64,000 nucleotides of DNA, taken from positions 52,481 to 116,480 of the forward strand of contig JAVKDJ010000073.1 of assembly GCA_040222275.1 (NCBI GenBank), given 5' to 3'. Position numbers and translations under genes: made by a program. Origin of the DNA: CAXBNB01 sp040222275. Its GTDB lineage: Bacteria > Bacteroidota > Bacteroidia > Cytophagales > Cyclobacteriaceae. Below, in pieces: positions 45,694 to 56,900 of this stretch (position 1 is the first letter of the stretch; each line of letters opens with the position of its first letter). The notes under the pieces are model-generated. The model saw nothing but the letters and a program-made list of their open reading frames with translations, was not told the DNA's origin and made no database searches.

Positions 45694-46646
45694 TGGCCTT
45701 TGAAAACGGAAAACCAATGACATTGCCAAACACCGAACCAAAACTGTTCAAACACTTTGTAGATCCTGTGGATATGGTAATGTGCTGCCCTGCCACAAAA
45801 TCTTGCCACAAGATTAATGAAACTGCGGGTGAACATGGACTCAGGTTTCCATTGCATTATGATTTGAATTCAAGTGTAAAAGAACATTTGAAAGTCATGG
45901 AATTCGCCGAAGGTTCTACCAGGTTCGGCTCGTACCTGGACAATATTTTGGGAATGAATTGGCAATTAAGTTCCGGCAAAATCATCCGGATTGGCGAGCA
46001 AGTGGTTAAATCCACCACTGGGTATGACTTGTTCAAGTTTTTGTTGCATAGTGATGGTAAACTAGGACATGCCCTTGATTATGTAATACGCCTAAGGCCG
46101 GAGGGCGGGGATAATTTTCACTGCCAGATAAAAGGGGATAAAACAAACCTGGAGCATTTTCAAAACTCGCTGATTAACAGTGCCTGGGTTCACTGGATTG
46201 ATAGCTTGAATTACATCACTAGATATAATGAAGGTGAATATGTGGAATTGTATGTAAATTGTATTCCCTCCGAAAAACCAATCTTCGAAAAACATTTTAC
46301 AAAATTGGCTGATGATGTTGGGGTCATATTATCCTCCACGAAGCGGCCACAACGTTTGCTTCCTTCATTAACTGTCAAAACAACAATTTCTGAAGCGATC
46401 CCTCTAGCCAATAAATATGTGCAAAAATTCGGAGGATCAGTTGTGTCATTTCCATATAGTGGAGTGGTATTGATCCATAACAATGATAACGAAACATTGC
46501 ATCAAGACGCCATTTCCTATTTGGATGAGGAGACCAGCAGATTGGGAGGTGGTGTATATCAAAACCAACAAGGTATAACGGAAAATAACTGGGACACTGA
46601 GTCTTCCTGGCTGGAAGAACTGCAAGACACCTGGAGCAGATTATGA
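45693..46646 (+). CDS. glcE: FAD-binding GlcE-like subunit
   Basis: 317 residues, similar to the GlcE subunit of glycolate oxidase. The recognisable core is GKIIRIGEQVVKSTTGYDLF followed by LHSDGKLGHALDYVIRLRP, the flavin-fold segment of the family. Compared with typical FAD_binding_4 proteins the N-terminal nucleotide-binding part is reduced, as is usual for GlcE. The start overlaps the SDR stop by one base and the stop overlaps the next start (ATGA), an arrangement that favours balanced synthesis of complex subunits. Confidence 0.78.
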   Translation: MAFENGKPMTLPNTEPKLFKHFVDPVDMVMCCPATKSCHKINETAGEHGLRFPLHYDLNSSVKEHLKVMEFAEGSTRFGSYLDNILGMNWQLSSGKIIRIGEQVVKSTTGYDLFKFLLHSDGKLGHALDYVIRLRPEGGDNFHCQIKGDKTNLEHFQNSLINSAWVHWIDSLNYITRYNEGEYVELYVNCIPSEKPIFEKHFTKLADDVGVILSSTKRPQRLLPSLTVKTTISEAIPLANKYVQKFGGSVVSFPYSGVVLIHNNDNETLHQDAISYLDEETSRLGGGVYQNQQGITENNWDTESSWLEELQDTWSRL

Positions 46647-47827
46647 AAACGATGACTAAAGGACAAGCCAACAGCAGTGCAAACCTATTAGACGCATGTG
46701 TGCACTGCGGACTTTGCTTAAATGAGTGCCCTACTTACAGACTTACCGGTAATGAGGCCAACTCTCCAAGAGGGCGGCTTCAACAATGGAAAGCTATAGA
46801 TGAAAACCGAATTGATGCCGATCAGTCAACTGATTTTTATGCAGATCAGTGTGTGGGTTGTCTTGCCTGTGAATCCATTTGTCCTTCAAAAATTGAGTAT
46901 GGCCAACTTCTGGAGCAATACAGACACGAGCAGGTCGCTTCTGGTAGAGGCAATCTTGATTGGAAGTTGACTTTGATGGCCAAAGTCCTTGATAAACCCA
47001 AATTGTTGAATGCATTGTCATTTCCTATCAGGCTACTCCGCACAACAACGGGCTTTCCCCATCAAATGATCTTTCCAGGAAAACCACACTTATTCACTTC
47101 CACCAGCCAATATGCTTCCCAACTCAACAAAAGATACAACCCCACAGGCCCAAAAGTTGCCTTGTTTACAGGTTGCATCATGGAAAGCTTTTTTAGAGAG
47201 GTCAACTTTGCAACAGTTCGAGCTTTAGTCAAAAACAACATCCGTGTCGTGATACCAAACGACCAAGTTTGCTGTGGGGCCTTTTATACCCATACAGGAC
47301 AAGGCCCTTCTCTCAATTTGGAACAAAAAAACCAAAATGCTTTATCGGCTACAGACTGTGACCTGCTGCTAACCAACTCCTCGGGTTGCGGGCTCCAACT
47401 GGCCAAGTCGTTTGCCAGTACCGGAGTTAAGGTTCAAGATGTGTCCGGCTATTTGGGTGAACTGGAATTGAAGAAATTAGAACAGAAAAAAACTAACCAT
47501 AAATTGTTTGTAGATCTCCCTTGCCACTTGGTACATGGACAAAAAGTAAGTGGAATTTCAGACTCAGTGCTTGATGCCACAGGTTATGACTGGGAGCTTG
47601 CTCCAAATGCCGACCATTGCTGTGGTGCGGGTGGGTCATACAACATCCAACAACCAGAAAATTCCAGGGAAATCCTGAAAAAAAAGGCAGGTTTCTTAAA
47701 CGACCTGCCCGCAAACCTGAAGATCACAATAGCAACATCCAATCACATCTGTATGATGCAATGGAATATGGCCAAACCCATGGTGAACAAAAGTTTTGAT
47801 GTAAAACATATCGTTCAGTTATTGTAA
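46643..47827 (+). CDS. glcF: Iron-sulfur GlcF-like subunit
   Basis: 394 residues. Two ferredoxin-type [4Fe-4S] motifs are present: CVHCGLCLNECP and CVGCLACESICP. Two CCG (DUF224) domains follow, with VCCGAFYTHTGQG and HCCGAGGSYNIQQ. This is the GlcF/LutA-like electron-transfer subunit that takes electrons from GlcD/GlcE to quinone. Four-base overlap with glcE. With GlcD encoded upstream, the three subunits surround the lactonase and SDR genes. Lactate, the product of the non-phosphorylating rhamnonate route, is a reasonable substrate (inference). Confidence 0.88.
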   Translation: MKTMTKGQANSSANLLDACVHCGLCLNECPTYRLTGNEANSPRGRLQQWKAIDENRIDADQSTDFYADQCVGCLACESICPSKIEYGQLLEQYRHEQVASGRGNLDWKLTLMAKVLDKPKLLNALSFPIRLLRTTTGFPHQMIFPGKPHLFTSTSQYASQLNKRYNPTGPKVALFTGCIMESFFREVNFATVRALVKNNIRVVIPNDQVCCGAFYTHTGQGPSLNLEQKNQNALSATDCDLLLTNSSGCGLQLAKSFASTGVKVQDVSGYLGELELKKLEQKKTNHKLFVDLPCHLVHGQKVSGISDSVLDATGYDWELAPNADHCCGAGGSYNIQQPENSREILKKKAGFLNDLPANLKITIATSNHICMMQWNMAKPMVNKSFDVKHIVQLL

Positions 47828-47878
47828 CCCTAAAAAACTATCACATAGTACAAATCACCTAACCAACTCAAAACTAAA

Positions 47879-48916
47879 ATGGAAAATTTATTCATTGCAG
47901 GATTTCTCCTTATGTTCATAGGAGGAGCTTTTGAAGGTATATTTTCGTTCCCTTTAAAATACACCCATCAGTGGGCTTGGGAAAACACCTGGGGGGCTGG
48001 CTCCTTAATGGCCTTGCTCCTGTTACCCTGGCCCCTTTCAATATTGCTGCTCCCCGACCTTTCAGAAATTTATGGTAGCGTCTCCCCGGGCATTATTATT
48101 CTCGCTGTGTTGTTTGGCATTGGATGGGGTGCCGGAGGTATTTTTTTTGGAAAAGGGTGAGCCGAAATCGGGTTTTCCATTGGCATGGCCATCATCATGG
48201 GGGTCATTGCAATTGGAGGCTCCATTATCCCCCTATCTGTTAATAAACCTGAAGCACTTTTAAGCCAGTCCGGGCTTGTCCTTTTACTTGGCGTCCTTGT
48301 AATGATTATAGGCTTGACGGTTACAGCTAAAGCGGGTTTGCTGAAAGAAAAAGACCAAATCATTGATGATCAAGATGTAGCTGGTGGTAAAAATGAAAAG
48401 AACTTTCGAAAAGGGTTGCTTTTTTGCATCCTTGCGGGTGTTTTGTCCTCGCTTGTCAATTTTGGCTTCATCTATGGAGGAGCTGTGTCATCAGCAGCCA
48501 TACAACATGGTGCGCAACCCATTTATGCCGAAAATGCTTTGCTATCACTCGTTTTGACAGCTAATTTTCTGGTCAACATTACCTACTGTATTTTCCTCCT
48601 ATTTAGAAACAAGACCTTTCAAAACTACAAGCTGCCGGGTACCGGAAAGTATTGGTTGTTGGTCGGCATTATGGGCATTTTATGGCCTGGAGGCATAGTT
48701 GTTTATGGAATGGGTATATCGCTTATTGGCGACCTGGGGGCCTATTTGGGGTTTCCTGTAATGATGATAGTATCCATCGTCATTGCCAATATATTTGGAG
48801 TGTTGACCGGTGAATGGTCAGGTGTGGCATTAAAGGCCAAGCGATTCGTATTTTTAGGCATTACGATCCTGGTATTGGCAATAGTGGTACTTGGAATATC
48901 GATCAACCTGGCCTGA
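47879..48916 (+). pseudogene. rhaT: L-rhamnose/proton symporter RhaT, interrupted by an in-frame TGA
   Basis: Reading through one TGA (48158-48160) gives a continuous 345-codon protein, the usual RhaT length, with ten hydrophobic segments. N-terminal part: MENLFIAGFLLMFIGGAFEG, FPLKYTHQWAWENTWGAGS, WGAGGIFFGKG. Directly after the stop, in the same frame, come AEIGFSIGMAIIMGVIAIGG and the remaining helices (FGFIYGGAVSSAAIQHG, WPGGIVVYGMGISLIGDLG). The frame is unchanged on both sides, so this is a nonsense substitution, not an indel. Translation could restart at the ATG at 48185, giving a 243-residue piece lacking three helices, unlikely to transport. A sequencing error or readthrough are alternatives. 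Position and context fit uptake of the freed rhamnose. Confidence 0.85.
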
Positions 48917-50069
48917 TCACTTTAGATCAGAAAAGGTCGGGCACATTGGGTTTTGATACCACTAATGTTTGCTGGATGACAACTGGACGCTACTTTCGAT
49001 TGAATACCATTAAAGACGAGACTTAATAAAAAATCCACTTTTATAACCCAAACAAGGAGATGCAGTGACCTTAAGCCTACAGGAACCTGAAATTATAAAA
49101 AATGGGCGTAACCACCCAAACGGATGAAACCATTTTTGACATGGACAAAGCCGAGTAAAAATTAGCTATATCATATAAAAGCCTTCCTAAAGTTTGTTTT
49201 TGTTGCGCCGACCGACTGCCCTCTGCTTATGGGGATAGCCCAAGGAGATAAACATGAAGCTCCTGGAAAAGAAGTTTTAAAACTGCCATAACCTCTGTAT
49301 TTTTTATTGAATAGTAACTCCACCTTATACCATCAACAATTAAGCAATCCAATCGGTTGCTGAATACACGTCGAAGCACCTGAAAAGCCAAATACTTGCT
49401 TTCAAGTCATTTTATGGCCAATTCAGCTACCAGGACAGTACACGTACCGGTAGGTGCAGGATAGTTTTAGATAATATCAAATCTATCTTTAAAGAAATGT
49501 TTTACCAGCAAAATATCACATTTATAACAATTCAATTTAAAAATTTTAAGCAACGAATGATCGATTGGTTGTTGGTTTCATTTATCGCATATGCAATGTC
49601 AATGTTACTAACTAAAAGTGAACTGATGGTTCCCTTTCTAAATTGAAATTTCATGATAAGAGAAACAAAATTTTAGTTACCAAAATATTAGCAGGTTTAG
49701 GCAGGTTCCACTATACACGAGATTTAATCCAGCATGGAAACTACATAAATTGGATACCCCTGGTTAGTGGAAAAGCTTCCCAATAGGTTTGTCGAAAACT
49801 TTCAGTTCAAAGAAGCTTACTGACCTGCAATGTCAACGGATCGAGCCCCAGGCCTTCGACCCGCAACTCACTTAATACGCGCGATGATACAAATGCATTA
49901 GTTGAAAATGCATCGCGATGTTTTATAAGTGCAAATTGAACAGGGGTATCTTTTACACCAACAAACTCCATGCTATTCCTTGGCCATGAACAATTAGTTC
50001 CTGGTTTACATATAATTATTGAAACAATCAAAGACCCTCTATGAATACACTTTTACCAGAAGCCAGAAG
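48917..50069. other. 1.15-kb stretch without a convincing gene
   Basis: This is the largest gap in the window. I see only short open frames: a plus-strand frame of about 100 codons without a start near 49.34-49.65 kb, an AT-rich block near 49.5-49.7 kb, and a 74-codon minus-strand frame at 49.8-50.0 kb with protein-like text (FVSSRVLSELRVEGLGLDPL) but no relative I know. No tRNA, terminator or insertion-sequence end was recognised. It separates the rhamnose operon from the CEMIP-like gene pair and must hold the latter's promoter. Confidence 0.5.
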
Positions 50070-53000
50070 ATGAAAATATTAGCCCAACGGATTGGAGATA
50101 AGAAAAAAAAACTCATCCCCCACCAAATCAAAGCGCTATTGCTATCATGCGCAATACTCATCATCATGATGCCAGCAACAAGCATGGCCGATACCATTAC
50201 CCTGACCAACTCTGGTTTGTGGACAAATAACTCAATTTGGCCGGGGGAAAATATACCAACAGCCAATGACGATATCATTGTCCCTGAAGGGGTTATTCTC
50301 ACCATGGTCGGTACCTGCCGTGCAAAATCTATCATGGTTCATGGGACATTGAACGCCCTGAACACACAAGAAGCAGATGCCTGGATCGACCTGGAAACTG
50401 AAAGCATAATGGTCGCTTTGGGTGGCAAACTGGAAATCGGAACAGAAGCCCAGCCCTATCATGCCACTGAACGATGTATTATCACCTTAAAAGGAGCCAA
50501 AACCAACAACGCCTCACCTGCATACAAAGGCATAATGGTAATGGACGGAGGTGCGATCGAACTCCATGGCAATAAAAGAAAAAGCTGGACGAATATCGCT
50601 TCCACCGCAAACGTCGGAGCTACCCAAATCACGTTAAGGGAGCCTGTTGAATGGGAAGCCGGGGATATGATTGCATTGACTTCTACAGAGCTGGCCGTTG
50701 ATGTAAACAACAATCAAAAAGGAGCCTGGGAAAATGTGGATGAATCGGAAATCACAGCAGTGAGTGAGGATAAAAAAACACTTACCCTTAAATCACCACT
50801 TCAATATAAACATATCGGTGGATCAAAGTCCTACGAAAGGGGTACCGACGGAAAAACCTGGGACGTAGATATTTTTGGGGAAGTTGGTTTGCTGTCGCAT
50901 TATATCAAAATTCAAGGGGCAATGGATGGCACCAATGAGCAAGATGGCTATGGGGGCCATATCATGGTTATGAAGGGTTCTACTGCCCATGTAGAGCATG
51001 TGGAGCTTTACAAAATGGGACAGAAAGGAATACTGGCAAGATACCCATTCCATTGGCATTTGAATGAAGATAAAGCACAGGGCAGTTACCTGAAAAACAG
51101 CAGCATCCATAAATCATTCAATCGTGCCGTGACCATTCACGGTACAGATTATGTGACTGTAGATGGCGTCTTTGCCTATGACCACATAGGGCATGGCATA
51201 TTCCTGGAAGATGGCGGAGAGCGATTCAATACCATCAAAAACAACGTGGTATTTGTAACCCGGCGACCCAAGCTGGGAGAAGAATTAACTCCTTCCGATA
51301 ATTTTGCGGACAACCCTTCTGATGCGGATACCCCCCAAAACAGGTCTCCTGCTTCCTATTGGATCACCAACCCAAACAACTACTTTGAAAACAATGTGGC
51401 AGCAGGAACAGAAGGCACGGGCTTCTGGTTTGCTTTTCCAGAAAGTCCTATGCAACTCAGTTCATCCCTTCCCTATTTTCAAGGTTTGAACCCAACAAAC
51501 GAACCGTTAGGGAAGTTTGACGGTTTTGTCGCCCACACCTGCATGACAGGCTGGGATGTTTTTGACCAACTGAACCCCGACCATTCAGTAAAAAAGAATT
51601 TTGGATGGAATGTAGGAACAAGGCAGCTTATCGAAAATGGTTTGTTTTATGGAAACGACCAGGCCCTTTATTGTGGGCTGGGGGTTGGTGGCCAAAACGA
51701 AAACACCGTTTTTTATAATTGTGCATTTAGTGATAATAAAACCATCACCATGTTGGCTGGTAACCTTACGATTGAAGAAAGCCTTTTCAATGCAGATACA
51801 GAACTGGGGGTTTTTGATGGCGTACGTGAATTCTTTAGGTTTTATGACGGTCCCGGCCAGCATATAGATTGTCATTTCGAAGGTTGGAACCGCCCCAACG
51901 CCGAAATGATCAAGCAGGTTACCGGTGGCGGTGCTACAGAAAATTTCAACCCTTCCTTCAGGGGAACAACAAAAGGGTTTCCCGAACCCTTTCCTTTCAG
52001 GTATAAAGCTTTACCAAATACAGATGACACACGCACACGAAAAATCGGCCAGTTTTTCAAGGATTATGATGGTGGGTTGACGGGCAAGGCGCATACGACC
52101 CTGATTCGAGATATCCCTTTTTTGAGAGATGGCCATGAATACAGACATCCCTCATGGAAAAATGCTGCCAGGTCGGATTATTACTTTGCTGGATTATGGC
52201 TTGCCGGGATAAATGCAAGCGGGGTTCGAATGTCGATTGTCAGGTCTAAACCTGGTACCGAGGATGTCTGTTTTTACGAGTCTGGAACCCCGGCATCCGG
52301 TACATATAAGTTTCCCATGATTGTTAATCAGGGCTTTATGTATAGCTATTACTTTGACAAGGCCCCTGATAATAAAAGTATCCATGTCATATGGAACAGG
52401 GGAGAGCCGGGAGACTTGGCCATGGCGTGCTTTAAAGGCCTGGGCAAACTGCGCAATTTCAGGGTAGAAGGCCATCAATTTAACCTCCCGCTCCTCAACT
52501 CTAAAGCAGCGGTGGAAAATGCTACTGATAATGCCTACTTCATTGACTCGGTCGGGGATGTATATCTTAAACTAAAAAACGAAGGAGGGGATGATCGCAC
52601 AAATATTTTTTTCAACTGGGACAACAACGGGTCTTTTAAGGGCGGTTCTTTACCCTGCACAACCAATGACCTTGATGGATTATATGCACATGATAGCGAT
52701 GGCGATGGAAGGTCAGACCTGATGGAAAAAGAAACCTGCGGGCTTGTTAACAGTGCTTCAGATCTCAAGTTCGACTTCAATAAAACAGATGAGGAATTTA
52801 CTAAGGTAAATATAGCTGCCAGCAACACAAATGATGACACCTTTTGGTTGATCAGGTCAGATAATTCCAATGATCCATACGTGATCAGGGATAATCTCAA
52901 ATTTAAAGGATCTGAGGTACCTCAATTAAGGGTCAGGGTTAAGTCTGAAGCAGCAGGGCCCTTTCAACTATTCTGGGGAACGGCCAATGAAAACAATTTT

Positions 53001-53762
53001 TCCCAATCAAAATCTGTAGTGGTTAGCCCAAAGGAGACCAACGCATTCGAAGAACTCCTATTTGACCTGAGTGGCCTTGATAGCTGGATGGGTCAAACCA
53101 TTACAAAAATAAGATTGGACTTACCACCCGACACGGAGGCCGTGAGGCATCATTACATCGATTATATCCATGGGCCGGATGGTAATAAAACATTTTGTGA
53201 GCCCCTGGAAATAAGTTTTTCAAGTCCTGCCGATGATCTATTCTATGAAGGAGACGATTTGGGTGTAGCTGTATCTGTAGATAAAGGGTACGCTTCCAAT
53301 ATACAGCTCTTTCTCAATGGTGAATTGGTAAGGCAAAAAGACGCAGAGCCATATAAATGGGGTAATGCTAGTCCCCAAAATGAAGACCCTGCCCTTCTCG
53401 ACCTTGCTATCGGGACTTATGAGTTAAAAGCCGTAGCAACAGATTTTCACGACGGTACAACTACTGACAAAACAAAGACAATTACCGTTGAGCCAAAGAT
53501 CCTAAATATTGAAGCATCCCATGCAGACAGGGAAGTTGCCATCTACCCCAATCCGGCAAAGGGTTTTGTAAACTTATCACTAAGAAAACCATGGAAATCC
53601 GCTGTTGTTCAGGTCTATAATACCGCTGGTTACATGATGACTAGCAGAAAGGTAGTGGGTGGTGAAAGTACCCTGAACATCAGCGCGTTTACTCCCGGGC
53701 TCTACCTGATCAAGATATCATCTGATAAAATTATGGAGACCAGAAAGTTGCATATCGAATAA
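50070..53762 (+). CDS. G8-domain / CEMIP-like right-handed beta-helix protein with T9SS tail, copy A
   Basis: 1230 residues from the ATG preceding MKILAQRIGDKKKKLIPHQ; a TTG 51 bases upstream is less likely. Signal peptide cleaved near SMA40. Residues about 44-165 form a G8 domain (GLWTNNSIWPGENIPTANDD). A right-handed beta-helix follows with the signature of animal CEMIP/TMEM2 hyaluronidases: R324-Y-P-F-H-W-H330, VTIHGTDYVTVDGVFAYDHI, GHGIFLEDGGERFNTIKNNV, YWITNPNNYFENNVAAGTEG then TGFWFAF, FYDGPGQHIDCHFEGW and FFKDYDGGLTG. A Thr-associated-like DSDGDGRSDLMEKETCG and an Ig-like domain precede the T9SS sorting domain (about 1156-1230, VAIYPNPAKGFVNLSL). Probably a cell-surface or released endo-acting polysaccharide-degrading enzyme; this function is inference. 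Confidence 0.82.
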   Translation: MKILAQRIGDKKKKLIPHQIKALLLSCAILIIMMPATSMADTITLTNSGLWTNNSIWPGENIPTANDDIIVPEGVILTMVGTCRAKSIMVHGTLNALNTQEADAWIDLETESIMVALGGKLEIGTEAQPYHATERCIITLKGAKTNNASPAYKGIMVMDGGAIELHGNKRKSWTNIASTANVGATQITLREPVEWEAGDMIALTSTELAVDVNNNQKGAWENVDESEITAVSEDKKTLTLKSPLQYKHIGGSKSYERGTDGKTWDVDIFGEVGLLSHYIKIQGAMDGTNEQDGYGGHIMVMKGSTAHVEHVELYKMGQKGILARYPFHWHLNEDKAQGSYLKNSSIHKSFNRAVTIHGTDYVTVDGVFAYDHIGHGIFLEDGGERFNTIKNNVVFVTRRPKLGEELTPSDNFADNPSDADTPQNRSPASYWITNPNNYFENNVAAGTEGTGFWFAFPESPMQLSSSLPYFQGLNPTNEPLGKFDGFVAHTCMTGWDVFDQLNPDHSVKKNFGWNVGTRQLIENGLFYGNDQALYCGLGVGGQNENTVFYNCAFSDNKTITMLAGNLTIEESLFNADTELGVFDGVREFFRFYDGPGQHIDCHFEGWNRPNAEMIKQVTGGGATENFNPSFRGTTKGFPEPFPFRYKALPNTDDTRTRKIGQFFKDYDGGLTGKAHTTLIRDIPFLRDGHEYRHPSWKNAARSDYYFAGLWLAGINASGVRMSIVRSKPGTEDVCFYESGTPASGTYKFPMIVNQGFMYSYYFDKAPDNKSIHVIWNRGEPGDLAMACFKGLGKLRNFRVEGHQFNLPLLNSKAAVENATDNAYFIDSVGDVYLKLKNEGGDDRTNIFFNWDNNGSFKGGSLPCTTNDLDGLYAHDSDGDGRSDLMEKETCGLVNSASDLKFDFNKTDEEFTKVNIAASNTNDDTFWLIRSDNSNDPYVIRDNLKFKGSEVPQLRVRVKSEAAGPFQLFWGTANENNFSQSKSVVVSPKETNAFEELLFDLSGLDSWMGQTITKIRLDLPPDTEAVRHHYIDYIHGPDGNKTFCEPLEISFSSPADDLFYEGDDLGVAVSVDKGYASNIQLFLNGELVRQKDAEPYKWGNASPQNEDPALLDLAIGTYELKAVATDFHDGTTTDKTKTITVEPKILNIEASHADREVAIYPNPAKGFVNLSLRKPWKSAVVQVYNTAGYMMTSRKVVGGESTLNISAFTPGLYLIKISSDKIMETRKLHIE

Positions 53763-53913
53763 TGATTAGTCCTACCATCAATGGAGAGCTCTTAACCCAT
53801 GGTTTTTAGAACTGTTCTTTTACCAGCCTTGGATAGCTCAATAACCACAACTGATTCAACCCATGAATTACTGAACCATAACTAAAATAAACTAAAACAA
53901 ATCCTATTAAATT

Positions 53914-56900
53914 ATGAAAAACCATTCCAAACAAGAAAGAGGAAGGAAGAAACGCTTCCTTCCGAAACCAATCCACTCACCAATACTATGGTGTTTGATG
54001 CTCATGGCCATAGTGCCTCAAATAAGCATGGCCGCAACCATCACAGTGGCCAGTTCTGGTTTGTGGTATCAAAGCGCCACTTGGCCTGGCGGTACTTTAC
54101 CAACTGTTAACGATGATGTAATCATTCCTTCAGGGATCAATCTCATTATGGCAGGAACCTGCCGGGCGAAAAACATTACCGTCAACGGAACATTGAGTGC
54201 GGTCAATTGGCAACCAGGAGGTGCCTGGATCAACTTAGAAACTGAGGGCATAACGGTAGAAAATGGAGGACGTATGGAAATTGGTACCGAAGCGCAACCC
54301 TATCATGCCACGGAAAGGTGCCTGATTACCCTGAAGGGAAACAAAATAAGCTCTCCTCCAGGGTCGTACAAGGGCATAATGGTTAAAAATGGAGGTACCC
54401 TTGAGCTCCATGGAAAAGTGAGAAAGAGCTGGACCAACATTGCCACCACAGCCAATGCCGGGGCAACCCAGATTGCACTTCTGGAAGCCGTGGATTGGGA
54501 AGTAGGCGATAACATTGCCCTTACTTCTACTGACCTGGCTGTAAGCAACAGCGGCGCATGGGAAAATGTGGATGAAGTAACAATTAGTGCGATAAGTGGA
54601 GACAATAAAACCCTCACATTGACCCAGCCCCTTCAGTACAAGCATATCGGAGGATCTAAAACTTACACCAGATCTACCGATGGCAAAACATGGAACGCTG
54701 ATATTTATGGAGAAGTTGGGTTACTTTCTCATTACATCACGATTCAGGGTGACATGAGCGGAACCAACGAACAAGACGGTTTTGGAGGCCATATCATGTG
54801 CATGAAAGGATCTACGGCTCATGTAGAGCATGTGGAACTGTACAAAATGGGACAGAAAGGAGTGCTGGGCAGATACCCCTTCCATTGGCACCTCAATGAA
54901 GATCAGGCTCAAGGCAGTTATTTAAGAAACACAAGTATCCACAAATCATTTAACCGGGCAGTGACCATCCACGGTACGGACTATGTGACGGTAGATGGTG
55001 TGTTTGCCTATGACCACATTGGACATGGCATCTTTTTAGAGGATGGTGGCGAGCGCTTTAATTCCATCAAAAACAATGTGGTATTCGTAACGCGAAGACC
55101 GAGCAACGCTGATAGGCTTACACCTTCAGATAATGAAGCTAACTCTCCTCAGAACAGGACTCCTGCATCTTACTGGATTACCAACCCAAACAACTATTTT
55201 GAAAACAATGTTGCTGCAGGTACAGAAGGTACAGGATTCTGGTTTGCTTTCCCGGAAAGTCCAATGGGCCCTAGTGGAAGTCTGCCGTATTTTAGTGGCA
55301 TGAACCCGTCCACACAGCCTTTGGGCAGTTTCGATGGGTTTGTGGCACATACCTGCATGAATGGTTGGGACATCTTTGACCGGCTTAACCCTGACCACTC
55401 GCTCAAAACCAATTTCGGATGGGACGTAAGCACCCCTCAACTTATCAAAAATGGTTTGTTTTACGCCAATGACCAGGCTCTTTATTGCGGGCTTGGGGTA
55501 AATGGACAAAATCAAAATGCAGTTTACGACAATTGCGTTTTCAGCGATAATAAAACGATTACGATGCTCGCTGGAGACCTTACCATCCAAAACAGCCTGT
55601 TCAATGTTGACACAGACCTTGGTGTTTTTGATGGCACGCGAGAATTCTTCAGGTTCTACGATGGGCCGGGAAGGCATATCAACTGTCATTTTGAAGGATG
55701 GGACAGGATCAATTCCGAAATGATTAAGCAGATAACTGGTGGAGGTGCCACTGAAAATTTCAACCCTACTTTCAGCGGAACCACCAAAGGGTTTTCAGAA
55801 CCTTTCCCATTCAGGTTTTACCCATTGCCCAACACCAGTGATACCCGTACGCGCAAAATCGGACAATTTTTCAAAGATTACGATGGTGGCTTGACCGGTA
55901 AAGCAAACACCACGCTGATTAGGGACATTCCTTTTCTGACCGATGGCCATGAGTACAGACATTCCTCATGGAGAAATGCCGCCAGGTCTGATTATTTCTT
56001 CGCCGGACTTTGGATCACTGGAATTCAAGCTGGTATTGAAATGTCCATTACCAGAACCAAACCAGGAACACCCGATGCATGCTTTTGGGAATCAGGAGGC
56101 CCTGCTTCAGGAACTTACAAGTTTCCCCTTATTGTAAATGAGGGCTTTCAATACACTTATCGATTAAGCCAACTTCCAACTTCCAATTCCATGCATCTTA
56201 TATGGTATAGAGGCGATCCAGGGGACTTAGCTCTGACATGCTTTAAAGGACTGGGAAACCTGGGCAATTTTACGGCAACCGGGCATCAATTCACACTCCC
56301 ACTCCTTAGTTCTAAGACAGCAGTAGAGAATGCCACAGATAACGCCTATTTTATTGATGGAAATGGAGATGTCTATGTGAAATTCAGAAACAATGGAGGC
56401 GATAGCAGGGTAAACGTTTTCTTCAATTGGGACAATAATGGAACCTATCAAACCCCTACTCTGTCTTGTACTACCAATGACCTGGATGGAGTCACTGCCC
56501 AAGACAGTGACGGTGACGGAAGAACAGATATTTATGAATCTGAAAATTGTGGGCTTGTGTACGATGCTTCTGACCTCAACTTTGGCTTCAATCAATCTGA
56601 TGAAGCATTTCAAAGGGTAAATATCACTGCTAGCAATACCTCTAGCGAAGAATACTGGCTAACAAGAGCCGATAATTCCAACGATCCTTATGTAGTCAGA
56701 AGTGGGTTAGAGTTTAGCGGAAATCAAGTACCTCAAATAAAAGTACGGGCTAGATCAGAGGCCACAGGCGCATTTCAACTATTCTGGGCCACTACCAATA
56801 ACCCTGGATTTGCTGCAGCAAGATCGGTGACGGTATACCCGGCCCAAACCAATGTATTTGAAGAACTTGTATTTGATATGAGTGGATTCAATACCTGGAT

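Noticed and set aside
48130..48160. Frameshift in the T8 run as the cause of the rhaT interruption
   Set aside because: The reading frame is the same before and after the stop and both sides align with RhaT without a gap, so a single indel cannot explain it.
48913..48930. CTGATC/GATCAG dyad at the end of rhaT as a terminator
   Set aside because: Six-bp stem without a following T-run and overlapping the stop codon; too weak.
49344..49646. About 100-codon open frame in the large gap
   Set aside because: No start codon near its beginning, AT-rich, and no protein family resemblance; could be chance.
49807..50031. 74-codon minus-strand frame with protein-like text
   Set aside because: No family match, overlaps the start region of the CEMIP-like gene; kept only as a note in the gap entry.
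53762..53913. Possible terminator between the two CEMIP-like genes
   Set aside because: AGAAC/GTTCT has a one-base loop and weak stem; not a credible hairpin terminator.
55126..55689. 187-codon open frame on the minus strand
   Set aside because: Lies wholly opposite the CEMIP-like gene, which has clear domains. Its translation has no signal, motif or domain and reads as a shadow of the coding strand.
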